In this document: positions 53,653 to 62,457 of the stretch, in pieces
How positions within the stretch are numbered: position 1 is the first letter of the stretch
How the letters are laid out: each line of letters opens with the position of its first letter
The notes under the pieces: generated by a model
What the model was told of the DNA's origin: nothing
Databases searched by the model: none
What the model saw: only the letters and a program-made list of their open reading frames with translations
Translations under genes and position numbers: made by a program
Origin: Bradyrhizobium sp. CCGB01
GTDB taxonomy: Bacteria > Pseudomonadota > Alphaproteobacteria > Rhizobiales > Xanthobacteraceae
Length of the DNA: 64,000 nucleotides
NCBI RefSeq assembly: GCF_024199795.1
Contig: NZ_JANADK010000001.1
Location: 2,852,001 to 2,916,000, forward strand
Direction of reading: 5' to 3'

Positions 53653-54351
53653 TCAGGCGTCGAGATTGTGCAGGCGTGCCCGGTTGCGCAGCACGATCTG
53701 GCGGGCGCCGGAGAAGCCGAGAATGCCCTGGGTGTGAAGCTGCGACAGCGCGCGCGACACGGTTTCCAGCGTGAGGCCGAGATAGTCGCCGATGTCGCGG
53801 CGGCACATCGGCAGCGCCATCATGCCGGCAACCGCGAGGCGGCGGTCCATCTCGAGCAGGAAGGTCGCGACGCGCTCCATCGCGGTCTTGCGTCCCAGCA
53901 GCAGCATGTGGTCTTCGGCATGACGCAGTTCGCCGGCGGTCATGGCCCAGAGCTGGCGGGCGACCTGCACGTCGGTGCCGGCGGCCTTCTCCAGGCTGGC
54001 GCGCTTCACCAGGCGCACGGTCGTGTCGATGATGGCTTCGGCGGCGAGGCGGTGGCTGGGGCCGGATTCAAGGCCGAACACATCACCGGGAAGATGGAAG
54101 GAGCCGATCTGGCGGCGGCCGTCGGAGAGCAGCTTGTAGCTGCGCACCGCGCCAGTGATGACCTGGTAGACATATTCGGCCGGCTCGTCCTCGCCGTAGA
54201 TCTCCTCGTCCTTGCGGTAGGAGAACTCCGTGGCGACGAGGCCGACATGGCCGGCGATCGCGCCGAACTGGTCGGAGACGGGATGGGCAGGAGCGATCTT
54301 GCCACGAATTTGCGTGTTGATCGCCTGGGTGTTGAGCGTCTGGGTCAGCAT
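53653..54351 (-). CDS. fixK2: FixK2, Crp/Fnr-type regulator of microoxic genes
   Basis: A 232-residue transcription activator with cyclic-nucleotide-binding-like fold (residues about 30-140) and C-terminal helix-turn-helix (CRRDIGDYLGLTLETVSRAL). There is no N-terminal cysteine cluster, so it does not sense oxygen through an iron-sulfur cluster. The single cysteine in PMCRRD falls at residue 183, the redox-sensitive position known for Bradyrhizobium FixK2. This alignment, and GGAG nine bases upstream, decide for the second ATG; an ATG three codons earlier has GGAG only one base away. It activates fixNOQP and fixGHIS through TTGA-N6-TCAA sites. Confidence 0.95.
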   Translation of the reverse strand: MLTQTLNTQAINTQIRGKIAPAHPVSDQFGAIAGHVGLVATEFSYRKDEEIYGEDEPAEYVYQVITGAVRSYKLLSDGRRQIGSFHLPGDVFGLESGPSHRLAAEAIIDTTVRLVKRASLEKAAGTDVQVARQLWAMTAGELRHAEDHMLLLGRKTAMERVATFLLEMDRRLAVAGMMALPMCRRDIGDYLGLTLETVSRALSQLHTQGILGFSGARQIVLRNRARLHNLDA

Positions 54352-54436
54352 CTGCGCCATCTCCGTTGTGATGACGCTTTGGTACGCGGTATCGGGTGCC
54401 TCGAAAATTTCGCGAGATATCTTAAGGAGGTTGCCT

Positions 54437-54504
54437 TACGTAGAGTCCCGTAGGTCATGGAGCTCCATCCGGGCTACGGAGCCTACGTAGAATCCCGTAG
54501 GTCA
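54437..54504 (-). promoter_or_regulatory. Two 21-bp direct repeats upstream of fixK2, probable FixJ sites
   Basis: Copies at 54437-54457 and 54484-54504 share TACGTAGA(A/G)TCCCGT plus AGGTCA, with 20 of 21 bases identical and centres 47 bases apart. On the minus strand each holds two CTACG half-sites ten bases apart, one helical turn. The distal copy overlaps the stop codon of the response-regulator gene. Their location 86 to 153 bases before the fixK2 start fits FixJ binding; direct evidence is not in the sequence. Confidence 0.6.
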
Positions 54505-54924
54505 GTTGCCGCGTCCGTCCTGGATGGCGTGGCGGATGGACTTGACCAGGTTTTCGTCGAGAAGCGGCTTCAGGATCACGTCTTTGACGCCTGCGGCCGC
54601 CGCGCGGGCCGAGATGTTCCCGTCGGGATAGCCGGTGATCAGGATCACGGGCGTGCCCTCGTCGGACTGACGCAGGCGGCCGGCAAGCTCGATCCCGTTG
54701 ATATCGGGCATCTTGTAGTCGATCACGTAGCAGTCCGCGCCGGGGGCACCACTGGCATTGAGCAGGGCCGTCGCATTCCTGAAGGTCCGCACGTCGAAGC
54801 CGTCGGTTTCCAGCAGGAAGCGGAGCGATCCCAGCACGGCGGCATCGTCGTCGACCACGTAGACGGTGGGCTTTGCGGATGACGTCACTGGGAGCCGCTG
54901 ATGGTGCGAGCCGATCTCGATCAT
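54502..54924 (-). CDS. Single-domain response regulator between fixJ and fixK2
   Basis: A 140-residue receiver-only protein. The acidic pocket VVDDD, the phospho-acceptor Asp in YVIDYKMPDING (about residue 69), the Thr in ILITGYP and the Lys in VILKPLL are all present. There is no output domain, so it acts by protein contact or as a phosphate sink. The gene order fixLJ-receiver-fixK2 matches the known Bradyrhizobium locus, where the corresponding gene (bll2758 as I recall) is under FixJ control. The start could be a downstream GTG. Confidence 0.9.
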   Translation of the reverse strand: MIEIGSHHQRLPVTSSAKPTVYVVDDDAAVLGSLRFLLETDGFDVRTFRNATALLNASGAPGADCYVIDYKMPDINGIELAGRLRQSDEGTPVILITGYPDGNISARAAAAGVKDVILKPLLDENLVKSIRHAIQDGRGN

Positions 54925-54967
54925 CCCATTTGGCTAGCACGGCTCGGGAGAATGATTTTGACCTGCC

Positions 54968-55582
54968 TCAATCCTTCAGCATGCCGGCGCGCATCGCCAG
55001 CCGCACCAGTTCCGACAGGCTGCCCGCCTGCATCTTGGTCATGACGTTGGCCCGGTAGACCTCGATGGTGCGCGGGCTGATGTCGTATTCGCGGGCGATC
55101 AGCTTGTTGGAGAGACCGGCAATCAGTCCCTCCATGACCTGGCGTTCCCTGGGACTCAAGGAGGCGACGCGCGCGGCGACGTCCTGCGAGATGGCCTCGT
55201 TCCTGGCCGCCGGCTCGGCCTGGCGGATCGCCGTTTCGATCATGGTGGTGAGGCGGTCGTCCTCGAACGGCTTCTCGAGAAAGTCGATCGCTCCGAGCTT
55301 CATCGCCTCGACCGCGAGCGGCACGTCGCCATGGCCGGTCATGATCAGGATCGGGAACGCGCTGTGCTGAGCCTTCATCCACTTCAGAAGCTCGATGCCA
55401 TCGAGGCCTGGCATGCGCACGTCGGAGACGACGCAGCCGAAGGCGAGGCCGGGGAGGGCATCGATGAAGCTCTGCGCATTGTCGAACAGCGTGACGCCGA
55501 AGCCGGAGGAATCCAGCAGGAAGTTCAGCGAGTCCCGCATCGCCTCGTCGTCGTCGATGACGTAGACATGTCCCTTGGTCAT
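54968..55582 (-). CDS. fixJ: FixJ response regulator
   Basis: A 204-residue two-domain regulator. The receiver domain has DDD at 10-12, phospho-acceptor Asp54 in VVSDVRMPG and KP near residue 104. The LuxR-type output domain (about 137-200) has LSPRERQVMEGLIAGLSNKLIAREY and the HTH region ISPRTIEVYRANVM. Phosphorylated by FixL at low oxygen, it activates fixK2. It starts four bases after the end of fixL, so the pair is one operon. Confidence 0.96.
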   Translation of the reverse strand: MTKGHVYVIDDDEAMRDSLNFLLDSSGFGVTLFDNAQSFIDALPGLAFGCVVSDVRMPGLDGIELLKWMKAQHSAFPILIMTGHGDVPLAVEAMKLGAIDFLEKPFEDDRLTTMIETAIRQAEPAARNEAISQDVAARVASLSPRERQVMEGLIAGLSNKLIAREYDISPRTIEVYRANVMTKMQAGSLSELVRLAMRAGMLKD

Positions 55583-55585
55583 TGA

Positions 55586-57103
55586 TCAGTTCTCGTCGGC
55601 TGCCGGCAAGGTGAAACGGAATGTCGCACCGCCCGATGCGTTGCCCTCGGCCCACATGCGGCCGCCGTGAGCCTCGATGATCGAGCGGCTGATGGACAGT
55701 CCTACGCCCATGCCGGTGTCTTTGGTGGTGAAGAAGGTCTGGAACAGATTTGGAATGACGTCGTCCTGGAAACCGGAGCCGGTGTCGGAGACCTCGACCT
55801 CGATCATGTCGTCACTGATGCGCTTGTTGGCGAGTACGAGCTCGCGCCGTGGCGACTGCGCCATCGCCTCCAGCGCGTTGCGGAACAGATTGACCAGCAC
55901 CTGCTGGATCTGCACGCGGTCGGCGAGCACGAGATCGGCGTCCGGATCGAGGCTGAAGCGGAGCTGCACGTTCTGCTCGCGCGCGCCGGCAAGCCCGAGC
56001 GCGCCGGCTTCCTCGATCAGCTTGGACAGGCTCTCGACCCGCTTCTCCGACTCGCCGCGGGAGACGAAGTCGCGCAGGCGGCGGATAATCTGGCCGGCGC
56101 GCAAGGCCTGCTCCGCGGCGCGATCGAGCGCGTTTTCGATCTTTGGCGTGTTGGCGTCGGTGCTGCCGGCCAGCAGCCGCCGGGAACCCTTCATGTAATT
56201 GCTGATTGCGGCCAGCGGCTGGTTGATCTCATGAGCGAGCGCCGAGGCCATCTCACCCATCGCGGTCAGCCGCGAGACATGGACGAGCTCTGACTGCAAT
56301 TCCTGGAGCCGCGCCTGGGTCTGCTGGTGCTCGGTGAGGTCGCGGACGAAGCCGGTGAAATAGGGCTCGCCGCCGGACTGCATCTCGCCGATCGACAGAT
56401 GCATCGGGAATGTCGTGCCGTCGCGGCGCTTTCCGGTCACGATGCGGCCGATGCCGATGATGTGCGGATCGTTCGTGCTGCGATAGCGCGCGATATAGCT
56501 GTCGTGGCGGGTGCGGTCCGGTTCCGGCATCAGGATGCTGACGTTCTGGCCGATCGCCTCCTGCTCGGACCAGCCGAACAGGCGCTCGGCCGCGGTGCTG
56601 AACAGCTGCATGATGCCGCGGCCGTCGATCACGATCATGGCGTCGGGAATGGTGTGAAGGATCGAGCGGAGATGGGTCTCGCGCGTGCGCAGGGCTTCCT
56701 CGACCTGCTTCTCCTTGTCGATGTCGAGGAGGATGCCGCTGAGATGGCGGGCGACACCGGAATCGTCCCTGATCAGGCCGGCGCGGGCCCTGATCCATTT
56801 GCCGCGGCCGGAGTTGCCGGAAATCCTGAAGGAGACGTCGAAGCCGCCGCCATGCTCGGTGACCTGCCTGATCGCTGTCTCGACGCGCGCGCGGTCCTCG
56901 GGCTCGAGACGCGACAGGAAGAGCTCGTAGCTCGCCGGCTCGCCACGCTCGACACCGAGCAGCATCCGCGCGGTTTCCGACCACTCCAGTTCTTGCGTCG
57001 TGAGGTCGAGATCCCAGGTGCCGACGCCGAATCCTTCGATCCGAACCCGGAAATGCTCGCCGCGACCGTCGTCGGGCGGATGCGTTACGCGGGTCGGCGA
57101 CAA
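55586..57103 (-). CDS. fixL: FixL oxygen-sensing histidine kinase
   Basis: A 505-residue soluble sensor kinase with two PAS domains and no membrane segment, as in Bradyrhizobium and unlike the membrane-bound S. meliloti protein. The second PAS domain binds haem through His200 (RTRHDSY), with Arg220 in GIGRIVTGK regulating ligand binding. The phospho-acceptor is His291 in ALAHEINQPLAAI. N, G1 and G2 boxes are present (NLFRNALEAM, DTGSGF, GVGLSISRSII). Oxygen bound to haem switches off autophosphorylation. It is divergent from the universal stress gene. Confidence 0.97.
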   Translation of the reverse strand: MSPTRVTHPPDDGRGEHFRVRIEGFGVGTWDLDLTTQELEWSETARMLLGVERGEPASYELFLSRLEPEDRARVETAIRQVTEHGGGFDVSFRISGNSGRGKWIRARAGLIRDDSGVARHLSGILLDIDKEKQVEEALRTRETHLRSILHTIPDAMIVIDGRGIMQLFSTAAERLFGWSEQEAIGQNVSILMPEPDRTRHDSYIARYRSTNDPHIIGIGRIVTGKRRDGTTFPMHLSIGEMQSGGEPYFTGFVRDLTEHQQTQARLQELQSELVHVSRLTAMGEMASALAHEINQPLAAISNYMKGSRRLLAGSTDANTPKIENALDRAAEQALRAGQIIRRLRDFVSRGESEKRVESLSKLIEEAGALGLAGAREQNVQLRFSLDPDADLVLADRVQIQQVLVNLFRNALEAMAQSPRRELVLANKRISDDMIEVEVSDTGSGFQDDVIPNLFQTFFTTKDTGMGVGLSISRSIIEAHGGRMWAEGNASGGATFRFTLPAADEN

Positions 57104-57233
57104 GCGATGGCTCCCTTTCTGCGGCTAGCGTGGTGCCGCGAACATGATCGCAATTTCGCCCATGGGCGGGTCGGAGGCAAGTTCGGATGTCTGATTCCAT
57201 TGGCGGATTTCCCGCAGGCCCGGCCCCGGCGCT

Positions 57234-57247
57234 TTGATCTATCTCAT
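57234..57247 (+). promoter_or_regulatory. One-mismatch FixK2 box upstream of the universal stress gene
   Basis: TTGA-TCTATC-TCAT differs by one base from TTGA-N6-TCAA. The left end is 74 bases before the ATG, nearly the same distance as the boxes of fixN (72) and fixG (71). This supports regulation by FixK2 but does not prove it. Confidence 0.5.
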
Positions 57248-57307
57248 CCTGCCCCGCGCCGGCGAGGCTAGATTTCGTCCCAGTGCATTGCTGTTCGGAG
57301 ACCCCCG

Positions 57308-58141
57308 ATGACATTCGCGACCGTGATGGTCAGCCTGGCGCTCGATCAGTCCAACGAGGCGCGGCTTCAGGTCGCGGGCGAGCTCGCCGAGCGATTCGAG
57401 GCCGATCTCGTCGGGGTCGCGGCGGCACGGTTCGCTTCGCCCCTCTATTTCACCGACGGTGCGGAGGCCCAGAGCCTGATCGACCGGGAGGAAGCCTCCA
57501 TCAGGAAGCGCCTTGCCGATCTGGAGGTCCAATTCCGCGCCGCCACGAAGAATCGCGGCGGGCGCGTGGAGTGGCGCAGCGCCATGGATTTTCCGGCGCG
57601 ATTCGTGTCGGCGCAGGCGCGCTGCGCCGACCTCCTCGTCAGCGGCGGGCAGAGCCCGGCCTTCTCCGACGCGTTCGCGCTTGCAAGCCCGAAGGATCTG
57701 GTGATGCAGGCCGGCCGCCCGCTGCTGGTCGTTCCCGACAAGGCCAACTGGCTCGATCTGCGCAGCGTGCTGGTGGCGTGGAAGGACTCGCCGGAGTCGC
57801 GGCGCGCGGTGGCCGACGCGCTGCCGATGCTGCACAAGGCGCGGGATGTGACCATCGTTGAAATTCCGGAGCCCGGCGACGATCGTTCGGCCATGATGGC
57901 CGGCGTCACCGACGTTGCCGCCTGGCTCGCTCGTCACGGCATCACCGCGACGGCGCGGGTCTCGGAGGCCGTGCGAAACGACGCCGCCGCTGCTCAATTG
58001 GAGAAGATCGCCGGCGACGTCGGTGCCGGCCTGATTGTCGCCGGCGCCTACGGTCATTCCCGCTTCCGCGAGCTGATCCTCGGCGGCGTCACCGAATATC
58101 TGGTCACGCAATCCGCGCGCAGCGTGCTGCTGTCGCACTGA
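57308..58141 (+). CDS. Universal stress protein, tandem UspA domains
   Basis: A 277-residue protein with two UspA folds, about 1-145 and 150-277. The C-terminal domain ends with the nucleotide-binding pattern GAYGHSRFRELILGGVTEYLV, typical of ATP-binding Usp proteins; the N-terminal copy lacks a clear version of it. It is divergent from fixL and followed by a CBS-domain gene after 35 bases. The one-mismatch FixK2 box upstream suggests induction at low oxygen. Confidence 0.9.
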   Translation: MTFATVMVSLALDQSNEARLQVAGELAERFEADLVGVAAARFASPLYFTDGAEAQSLIDREEASIRKRLADLEVQFRAATKNRGGRVEWRSAMDFPARFVSAQARCADLLVSGGQSPAFSDAFALASPKDLVMQAGRPLLVVPDKANWLDLRSVLVAWKDSPESRRAVADALPMLHKARDVTIVEIPEPGDDRSAMMAGVTDVAAWLARHGITATARVSEAVRNDAAAAQLEKIAGDVGAGLIVAGAYGHSRFRELILGGVTEYLVTQSARSVLLSH

Positions 58142-58176
58142 CGGCCAGCCAAAAAGCTATCCGAGGAGGACGCGCC

Positions 58177-58602
58177 GTGTACAAATTTCTTGAAGAGACC
58201 GTCGACGGCTACATGACGCGCAACGTCAAGGCGGTGCGGCGCGACCACGACCTACTCGCGCTCAGCGAGATGTTCGAAAACGACGATTTCAACTCCTACC
58301 CGGTCGAGGACGACGGACAGGTGGTCGGCATCGTCACCAAATTCGACATCCTGAAGTGCTTCGCCTTCACGCCGAGCCAGATGCTGCCGCGCTATCACGA
58401 GCTGATGAGCCGCAAGATCGGCGACGTCATGACGCCCGAGTTCATCTATGTCAGCCCCGACACGCGGCTGACGCGCGTGCTCCAGATCATGGTCGAACAC
58501 CGCATCCGGAGCATCATCGTGCTCGACGCCGCGCAAAAGCTGGCCGGAATCATCGCCCGCGAAGACGTCATCGCGGCGCTCAAGGCGACGGCGATGGACT
58601 AA
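58177..58602 (+). CDS. CBS-domain protein
   Basis: A 141-residue protein made of two CBS motifs (about 10-65 and 80-135), for example YMTRNVKAVRRDHDLLALSE and DVMTPEFIYVSPDTRLTRVLQ. Such pairs form one Bateman module that binds adenosyl nucleotides and reports energy status. The GAGGAGG site is strong. It is probably co-transcribed with the universal stress gene and so part of the low-oxygen response. No partner domain is fused. Confidence 0.9.
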   Translation: MYKFLEETVDGYMTRNVKAVRRDHDLLALSEMFENDDFNSYPVEDDGQVVGIVTKFDILKCFAFTPSQMLPRYHELMSRKIGDVMTPEFIYVSPDTRLTRVLQIMVEHRIRSIIVLDAAQKLAGIIAREDVIAALKATAMD

Positions 58603-58611
58603 GGCGGTGCC

Positions 58612-58703
58612 GTAGGGTGGGCAAAGCGAAGCGTGCCCACCATTTCTGTCGAGGTGTTGGATAGAAGGTGGGCACGGCGCAAGTGCGCCTTTGCCCACCC
58701 TAC
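58612..58703. repeat. 92-bp palindromic repeat, copy 2
   Basis: Same ends and length as the copy at 38839-38930 (GTAGGGTGGGCAAAG and its inverted partner). It lies between the CBS gene and the FixK2 box of fixN, and could terminate the upstream transcript. Confidence 0.85.
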
Positions 58704-58819
58704 GATTCTGGACTCGCGGACAGAGACCGTCCTCGCTGCCTCTCCCACAAGGGAGCCGCAGAAATACGGGGACGAGCACGAAAAATGTCCGCCCGGGACC
58801 TGCAACTCAAATCCATGTC

Positions 58820-58833
58820 TTGATTTCAATCAA
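58820..58833 (+). promoter_or_regulatory. FixK2 box of fixNOQP
   Basis: TTGATTTCAATCAA is a perfect TTGA-N6-TCAA palindrome. It lies 72 bases (left end) before the fixN ATG, suitable for class II activation of a promoter about 40 bases further downstream. Confidence 0.92.
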
Positions 58834-58891
58834 TTCCCCGCGAGGGTGAATGTGGTTTCTGGCCCGGTGTTCTTTCGAAAGAGAATCCGCG

Positions 58892-60541
58892 ATGAGCCAG
58901 CCCTCCATCTCGAAATCCATGTCCATCGGTGAAAGCGGCCTGGCTATAGGGTTCGCAGTCACCGCCTTCCTCTGCGTGATCGCCTCGGCCAAGGCGCTCG
59001 ATGCGCCTTTCGCCTTCCACGCCGCGCTCAGCGCGGCGGCGAGCCTCGCTGTGGTCTTTGGTATCATCAACCGCTACTTCGATCGTCCGCCGGCGCTGCC
59101 GCCGGCGGAGATCGACGGCCGCCCCAACTACAATATGGGTCCGATCAAGTTCACCGCTGTCATGGCGATGTTCTGGGGCATTGCCGGCTTCCTCGTCGGC
59201 CTCATCATCGCCTCGCAGCTGGCCTGGCCCGCGCTGAATTTCGATCTGCCCTGGACCAGCTTCGGCCGGCTGCGTCCGCTGCACACCTCGGCGGTGATCT
59301 TCGCCTTCGGCGGCAACGTGCTGATCGGCACGTCGCTCTATGTGGTGCAGAAGTCCTGCCGCGTGCGCCTTGCCGGCGACCTCGCGCCCTGGTTCGTCGT
59401 GATCGGTTACAACTTCTTCATCCTGGTCGCCGGCACCGGCTATCTGCTCGGCGTCACCCAGTCCAAGGAATATGCCGAGCCGGAATGGTATGCCGACCTC
59501 TGGCTCACCATCGTCTGGGTCGTCTATCTCCTGGTCTTCCTTGCCACCATCATCAAGCGCAAGGAGCCGCATATCTTCGTCGCGAACTGGTTCTATCTCG
59601 CCTTCATCGTGACGATCGCGGTCCTGCATCTCGGCAACAATCCCGCGCTCCCGGTCTCGGTGTTCGGCTCGAAATCCTACATCGCCTGGGGCGGCATCCA
59701 GGACGCCATGTTCCAGTGGTGGTACGGCCATAACGCGGTCGGCTTCTTCCTGACCGCCGGCTTCCTCGCCATCATGTACTACTTCATTCCGAAGCGCGCC
59801 GAGCGGCCGATCTATTCCTATCGCCTCTCGATCATCCACTTCTGGGCGCTGATCTTCCTCTACATCTGGGCCGGTCCCCACCATCTGCACTACACGGCGC
59901 TGCCGGACTGGACGCAGACGCTCGGCATGACCTTCTCGATCATGCTGTGGATGCCGTCCTGGGGCGGCATGATCAACGGCCTGATGACGCTGTCAGGCGC
60001 CTGGGACAAGCTGCGCACCGATCCTGTGCTGCGCATGCTCGTGGTCTCCGTCGCCTTCTACGGCATGTCGACCTTCGAAGGCCCGATGATGTCGATCAAG
60101 GTGGTGAACTCGCTCAGCCACTACACCGACTGGACCATCGGCCACGTGCATTCCGGCGCGCTCGGCTGGGTCGGCTTCGTCTCCTTCGGCGCGCTGTACT
60201 GCCTGGTGCCGTGGGTGTGGAATCGCAAGGGCCTCTACAGCCTCAAGCTCGTCAACTGGCACTTCTGGATCGCGACGCTGGGCATCGTGCTCTACATCTC
60301 GGCGATGTGGGTGTCCGGCATCCTCCAGGGCCTGATGTGGCGCGCCTACACTTCGCTCGGCTTCCTCGAATATTCCTTCATCGAGAGCGTCGAGGCGATG
60401 CATCCCTTCTACATCATCCGCGCCGCCGGCGGCGGCCTGTTCCTGATCGGCGCGCTGATCATGGCCTACAATCTCTGGATGACCGTTCGCGTTGGCGAAC
60501 AGGAAGTCCAGATGCCCGTCGCGCTCCAGCCGGCGGAATGA
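58892..60541 (+). CDS. fixN: cbb3 oxidase subunit I
   Basis: A 549-residue haem-copper oxidase subunit I with about twelve helices, the catalytic subunit of the high-affinity cbb3 oxidase. Typical sequences are [15 protein letters not shown] (low-spin haem His), [16 protein letters not shown] (CuB His and Tyr) and [15 protein letters not shown]. The length equals that of Bradyrhizobium FixN as I know it. The start [10 protein letters not shown] is used instead of an upstream ATG because it fits the family. It reduces oxygen at very low concentration, in bacteroids or microoxic soil. Confidence 0.97.
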   Translation: MSQPSISKSMSIGESGLAIGFAVTAFLCVIASAKALDAPFAFHAALSAAASLAVVFGIINRYFDRPPALPPAEIDGRPNYNMGPIKFTAVMAMFWGIAGFLVGLIIASQLAWPALNFDLPWTSFGRLRPLHTSAVIFAFGGNVLIGTSLYVVQKSCRVRLAGDLAPWFVVIGYNFFILVAGTGYLLGVTQSKEYAEPEWYADLWLTIVWVVYLLVFLATIIKRKEPHIFVANWFYLAFIVTIAVLHLGNNPALPVSVFGSKSYIAWGGIQDAMFQWWYGHNAVGFFLTAGFLAIMYYFIPKRAERPIYSYRLSIIHFWALIFLYIWAGPHHLHYTALPDWTQTLGMTFSIMLWMPSWGGMINGLMTLSGAWDKLRTDPVLRMLVVSVAFYGMSTFEGPMMSIKVVNSLSHYTDWTIGHVHSGALGWVGFVSFGALYCLVPWVWNRKGLYSLKLVNWHFWIATLGIVLYISAMWVSGILQGLMWRAYTSLGFLEYSFIESVEAMHPFYIIRAAGGGLFLIGALIMAYNLWMTVRVGEQEVQMPVALQPAE

Positions 60542-60551
60542 GGAGCTTTCC

Positions 60552-61286
60552 ATGTCGTTCTGGACACGCCACCAAATCTTCGAAAAGAACTCGATCGTCC
60601 TGATCGTCGGCATCCTGCTGGTGATCGCGATCGGCGGTCTCGTCGAGATCACCCCGCTGTTCTATCTCAAGAGCACGATCGAGGCGGTCGACGGGGTGCG
60701 GCCCTACACGCCGCTGGAGCTCGCAGGCCGCAACGTCTACGTCCGCGAAGGCTGCTATCTCTGCCATTCGCAGATGATCCGCCCGCTGCGTGACGAGGTC
60801 GAGCGCTACGGCCACTTCTCGCTCGCCGCTGAAAGCATGTACGACCATCCGTTCCAGTGGGGCTCGAAGCGTACCGGTCCCGATCTGGCCCGCGTCGGCG
60901 CCAAATATTCCGACGACTGGCATGTGACCCATCTGACCAACCCGCGCGCGATCGTGCCGCAGTCGGTGATGCCGGGCTATCCGTTCCTGAGCCAGACCGA
61001 GGTCGATCCCGATACGATCGCCGACCACATGAAGACGCTGAAGGCCGTCGGCACGCCCTATACCGATGACCAGATCGCCAACGCGGGCGCCGACCTGAAA
61101 GCCCAGGCCGACCCTGACAATGCCGGCTCCGACGCCTTCAGCAAGCGCTACGCCAGGGCCGTCGTGCGCAACTTCGACGGCAAGGCCGGCACGCCGACCG
61201 AGATGGACGCGCTGATCGCGTACCTCCAGATGCTCGGCACGCTGGTCGACTTCAAGCTCTACAACGAGAAAGCCAATCTTCGCTGA
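60552..61286 (+). CDS. fixO: cbb3 oxidase monohaem cytochrome c subunit II
   Basis: A 244-residue membrane-anchored cytochrome c with one N-terminal helix (about 15-35) and a single CYLCH haem motif (near residue 70). The region [31 protein letters not shown] is characteristic of FixO/CcoO. It passes electrons from FixP to FixN. It follows fixN after ten bases. Confidence 0.97.
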   Translation: MSFWTRHQIFEKNSIVLIVGILLVIAIGGLVEITPLFYLKSTIEAVDGVRPYTPLELAGRNVYVREGCYLCHSQMIRPLRDEVERYGHFSLAAESMYDHPFQWGSKRTGPDLARVGAKYSDDWHVTHLTNPRAIVPQSVMPGYPFLSQTEVDPDTIADHMKTLKAVGTPYTDDQIANAGADLKAQADPDNAGSDAFSKRYARAVVRNFDGKAGTPTEMDALIAYLQMLGTLVDFKLYNEKANLR

Positions 61287-61299
61287 GAAGGCATCAACG

Positions 61300-61464
61300 A
61301 TGAAAGCCATCCTGACACTCGACAATCTCGCGTCCGGTCTCGTCACCACGATCTGGACGCCGGTGTTCGTCGCGATCTTTCTCGCGATCATCGCCTACGC
61401 ACTTTGGCCCCGCAACAAGGCCGCTTTCGACGAAGCGGCTCACCTGCCGTTGCGGGAGGAGTAA
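61300..61464 (+). CDS. fixQ: cbb3 oxidase small subunit
   Basis: A 54-residue single-helix protein encoded between fixO and fixP (MKAILTLDNLASGLVTTIWT at the start, ending LPLREE). The transmembrane helix is about residues 15-36, followed by WPRNKAAFDEAA, typical of CcoQ. It stabilises the complex of FixNO with FixP. The gene starts 13 bases after fixO and ends six bases before fixP. Confidence 0.93.
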   Translation: MKAILTLDNLASGLVTTIWTPVFVAIFLAIIAYALWPRNKAAFDEAAHLPLREE

Positions 61465-61470
61465 GGGATC

Positions 61471-62346
61471 ATGACCGATCATCATAGCGACATCGATTCC
61501 GTCACCGGCAAGTCCACGACCGGACACGAGTGGGACGGCATCAAGGAGCTCAACACGCCGCTGCCGCGCTGGTGGGTGATCTCCTTCTACCTCACCATCG
61601 TCTGGGCGATCGGCTACTGGATCGTCTATCCGGCCTGGCCGCTGATCTCCAGCAACACGACCGGCCTGTTCGGCTATTCGTCGCGTGCCGACGTCGCGGT
61701 CGAGCTCGCCAATCTCGAGAAGATCCGGGGTGACAAGATGGCGGTGCTGGGCGCGGCCTCGCTCGCCGACATCGAGAAGGACCCGGCGTTGCTGGCGCTC
61801 GCGCGCGCCAAGGGCAAGACCGTGTTCGGCGACAATTGCGCGCCGTGTCACGGCTCGGGCGGCGCCGGCGCAAAGGGCTTCCCGAATCTCAACGACGACG
61901 ACTGGCTGTGGGGCGGCACGCTCGATCAGATCATGCAGACCATCCAGTTCGGCGCGCGTTCGGGCCACGCCAAGGCGCATGAGGGCCAGATGCTCGCCTT
62001 CGGCAAGGACGGCGTTTTGAAGGGCGACGAGATCGTCACGGTCGCCAACTATGTGCGGTCGCTGTCGGGCCTCTCGACCCGCAAGGGCTTCGATGCCGCC
62101 AAGGGCGAGAAGATTTTTGCGGAGAATTGCGTCGCCTGCCACGGCGACGGCGGCAAGGGCAACCCGGAGATGGGCGCACCGAACCTGACCGACAAGATCT
62201 GGCTCTACGGCTCGGACGAGGCGAGCCTGATCGAGACCATCAGCCTCGGCCGCGCCGGCGTGATGCCGGCCTGGGAAGGGCGGCTCGATCCGGCCACCAT
62301 CAAGGCGATGGCGGTCTACGTCCACTCGCTGGGCGGTGGAAAATAA
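61471..62346 (+). CDS. fixP: cbb3 oxidase dihaem cytochrome c subunit III
   Basis: A 291-residue subunit with one N-terminal anchor helix (about 35-55, after DGIKELNTPLPRWW) and two periplasmic cytochrome c domains. Haem sites are CAPCH and CVACH. It receives electrons from soluble cytochrome c or the bc1 complex and passes them to FixO. It is the last gene before a hairpin that directly abuts the FixK2 box of fixG. Confidence 0.97.
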   Translation: MTDHHSDIDSVTGKSTTGHEWDGIKELNTPLPRWWVISFYLTIVWAIGYWIVYPAWPLISSNTTGLFGYSSRADVAVELANLEKIRGDKMAVLGAASLADIEKDPALLALARAKGKTVFGDNCAPCHGSGGAGAKGFPNLNDDDWLWGGTLDQIMQTIQFGARSGHAKAHEGQMLAFGKDGVLKGDEIVTVANYVRSLSGLSTRKGFDAAKGEKIFAENCVACHGDGGKGNPEMGAPNLTDKIWLYGSDEASLIETISLGRAGVMPAWEGRLDPATIKAMAVYVHSLGGGK

Positions 62347-62360
62347 CCTGCGCGGGACAG

Positions 62361-62386
62361 GCGGGGGCGAACAAAAGTGCCCCCGC
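62361..62386 (+). terminator. Hairpin terminator after fixP
   Basis: GCGGGGGC/GCCCCCGC, an 8-bp stem with a 10-base loop, ends exactly where the FixK2 box of fixG begins. No U-tract follows, so termination may be partial. Confidence 0.6.
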
Positions 62387-62400
62387 TTGAGCTGGATCAA
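62387..62400 (+). promoter_or_regulatory. FixK2 box of fixGHIS
   Basis: TTGA-GCTGGA-TCAA is a consensus FixK2 site. Its left end is 71 bases before the fixG ATG, matching the spacing of the fixN site. Confidence 0.92.
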
Positions 62401-62457
62401 TCGACGCGGCGGCGTCGGGTCTAGGTTTAATCGCACCTTCTCGAGACCATTTTCGCG

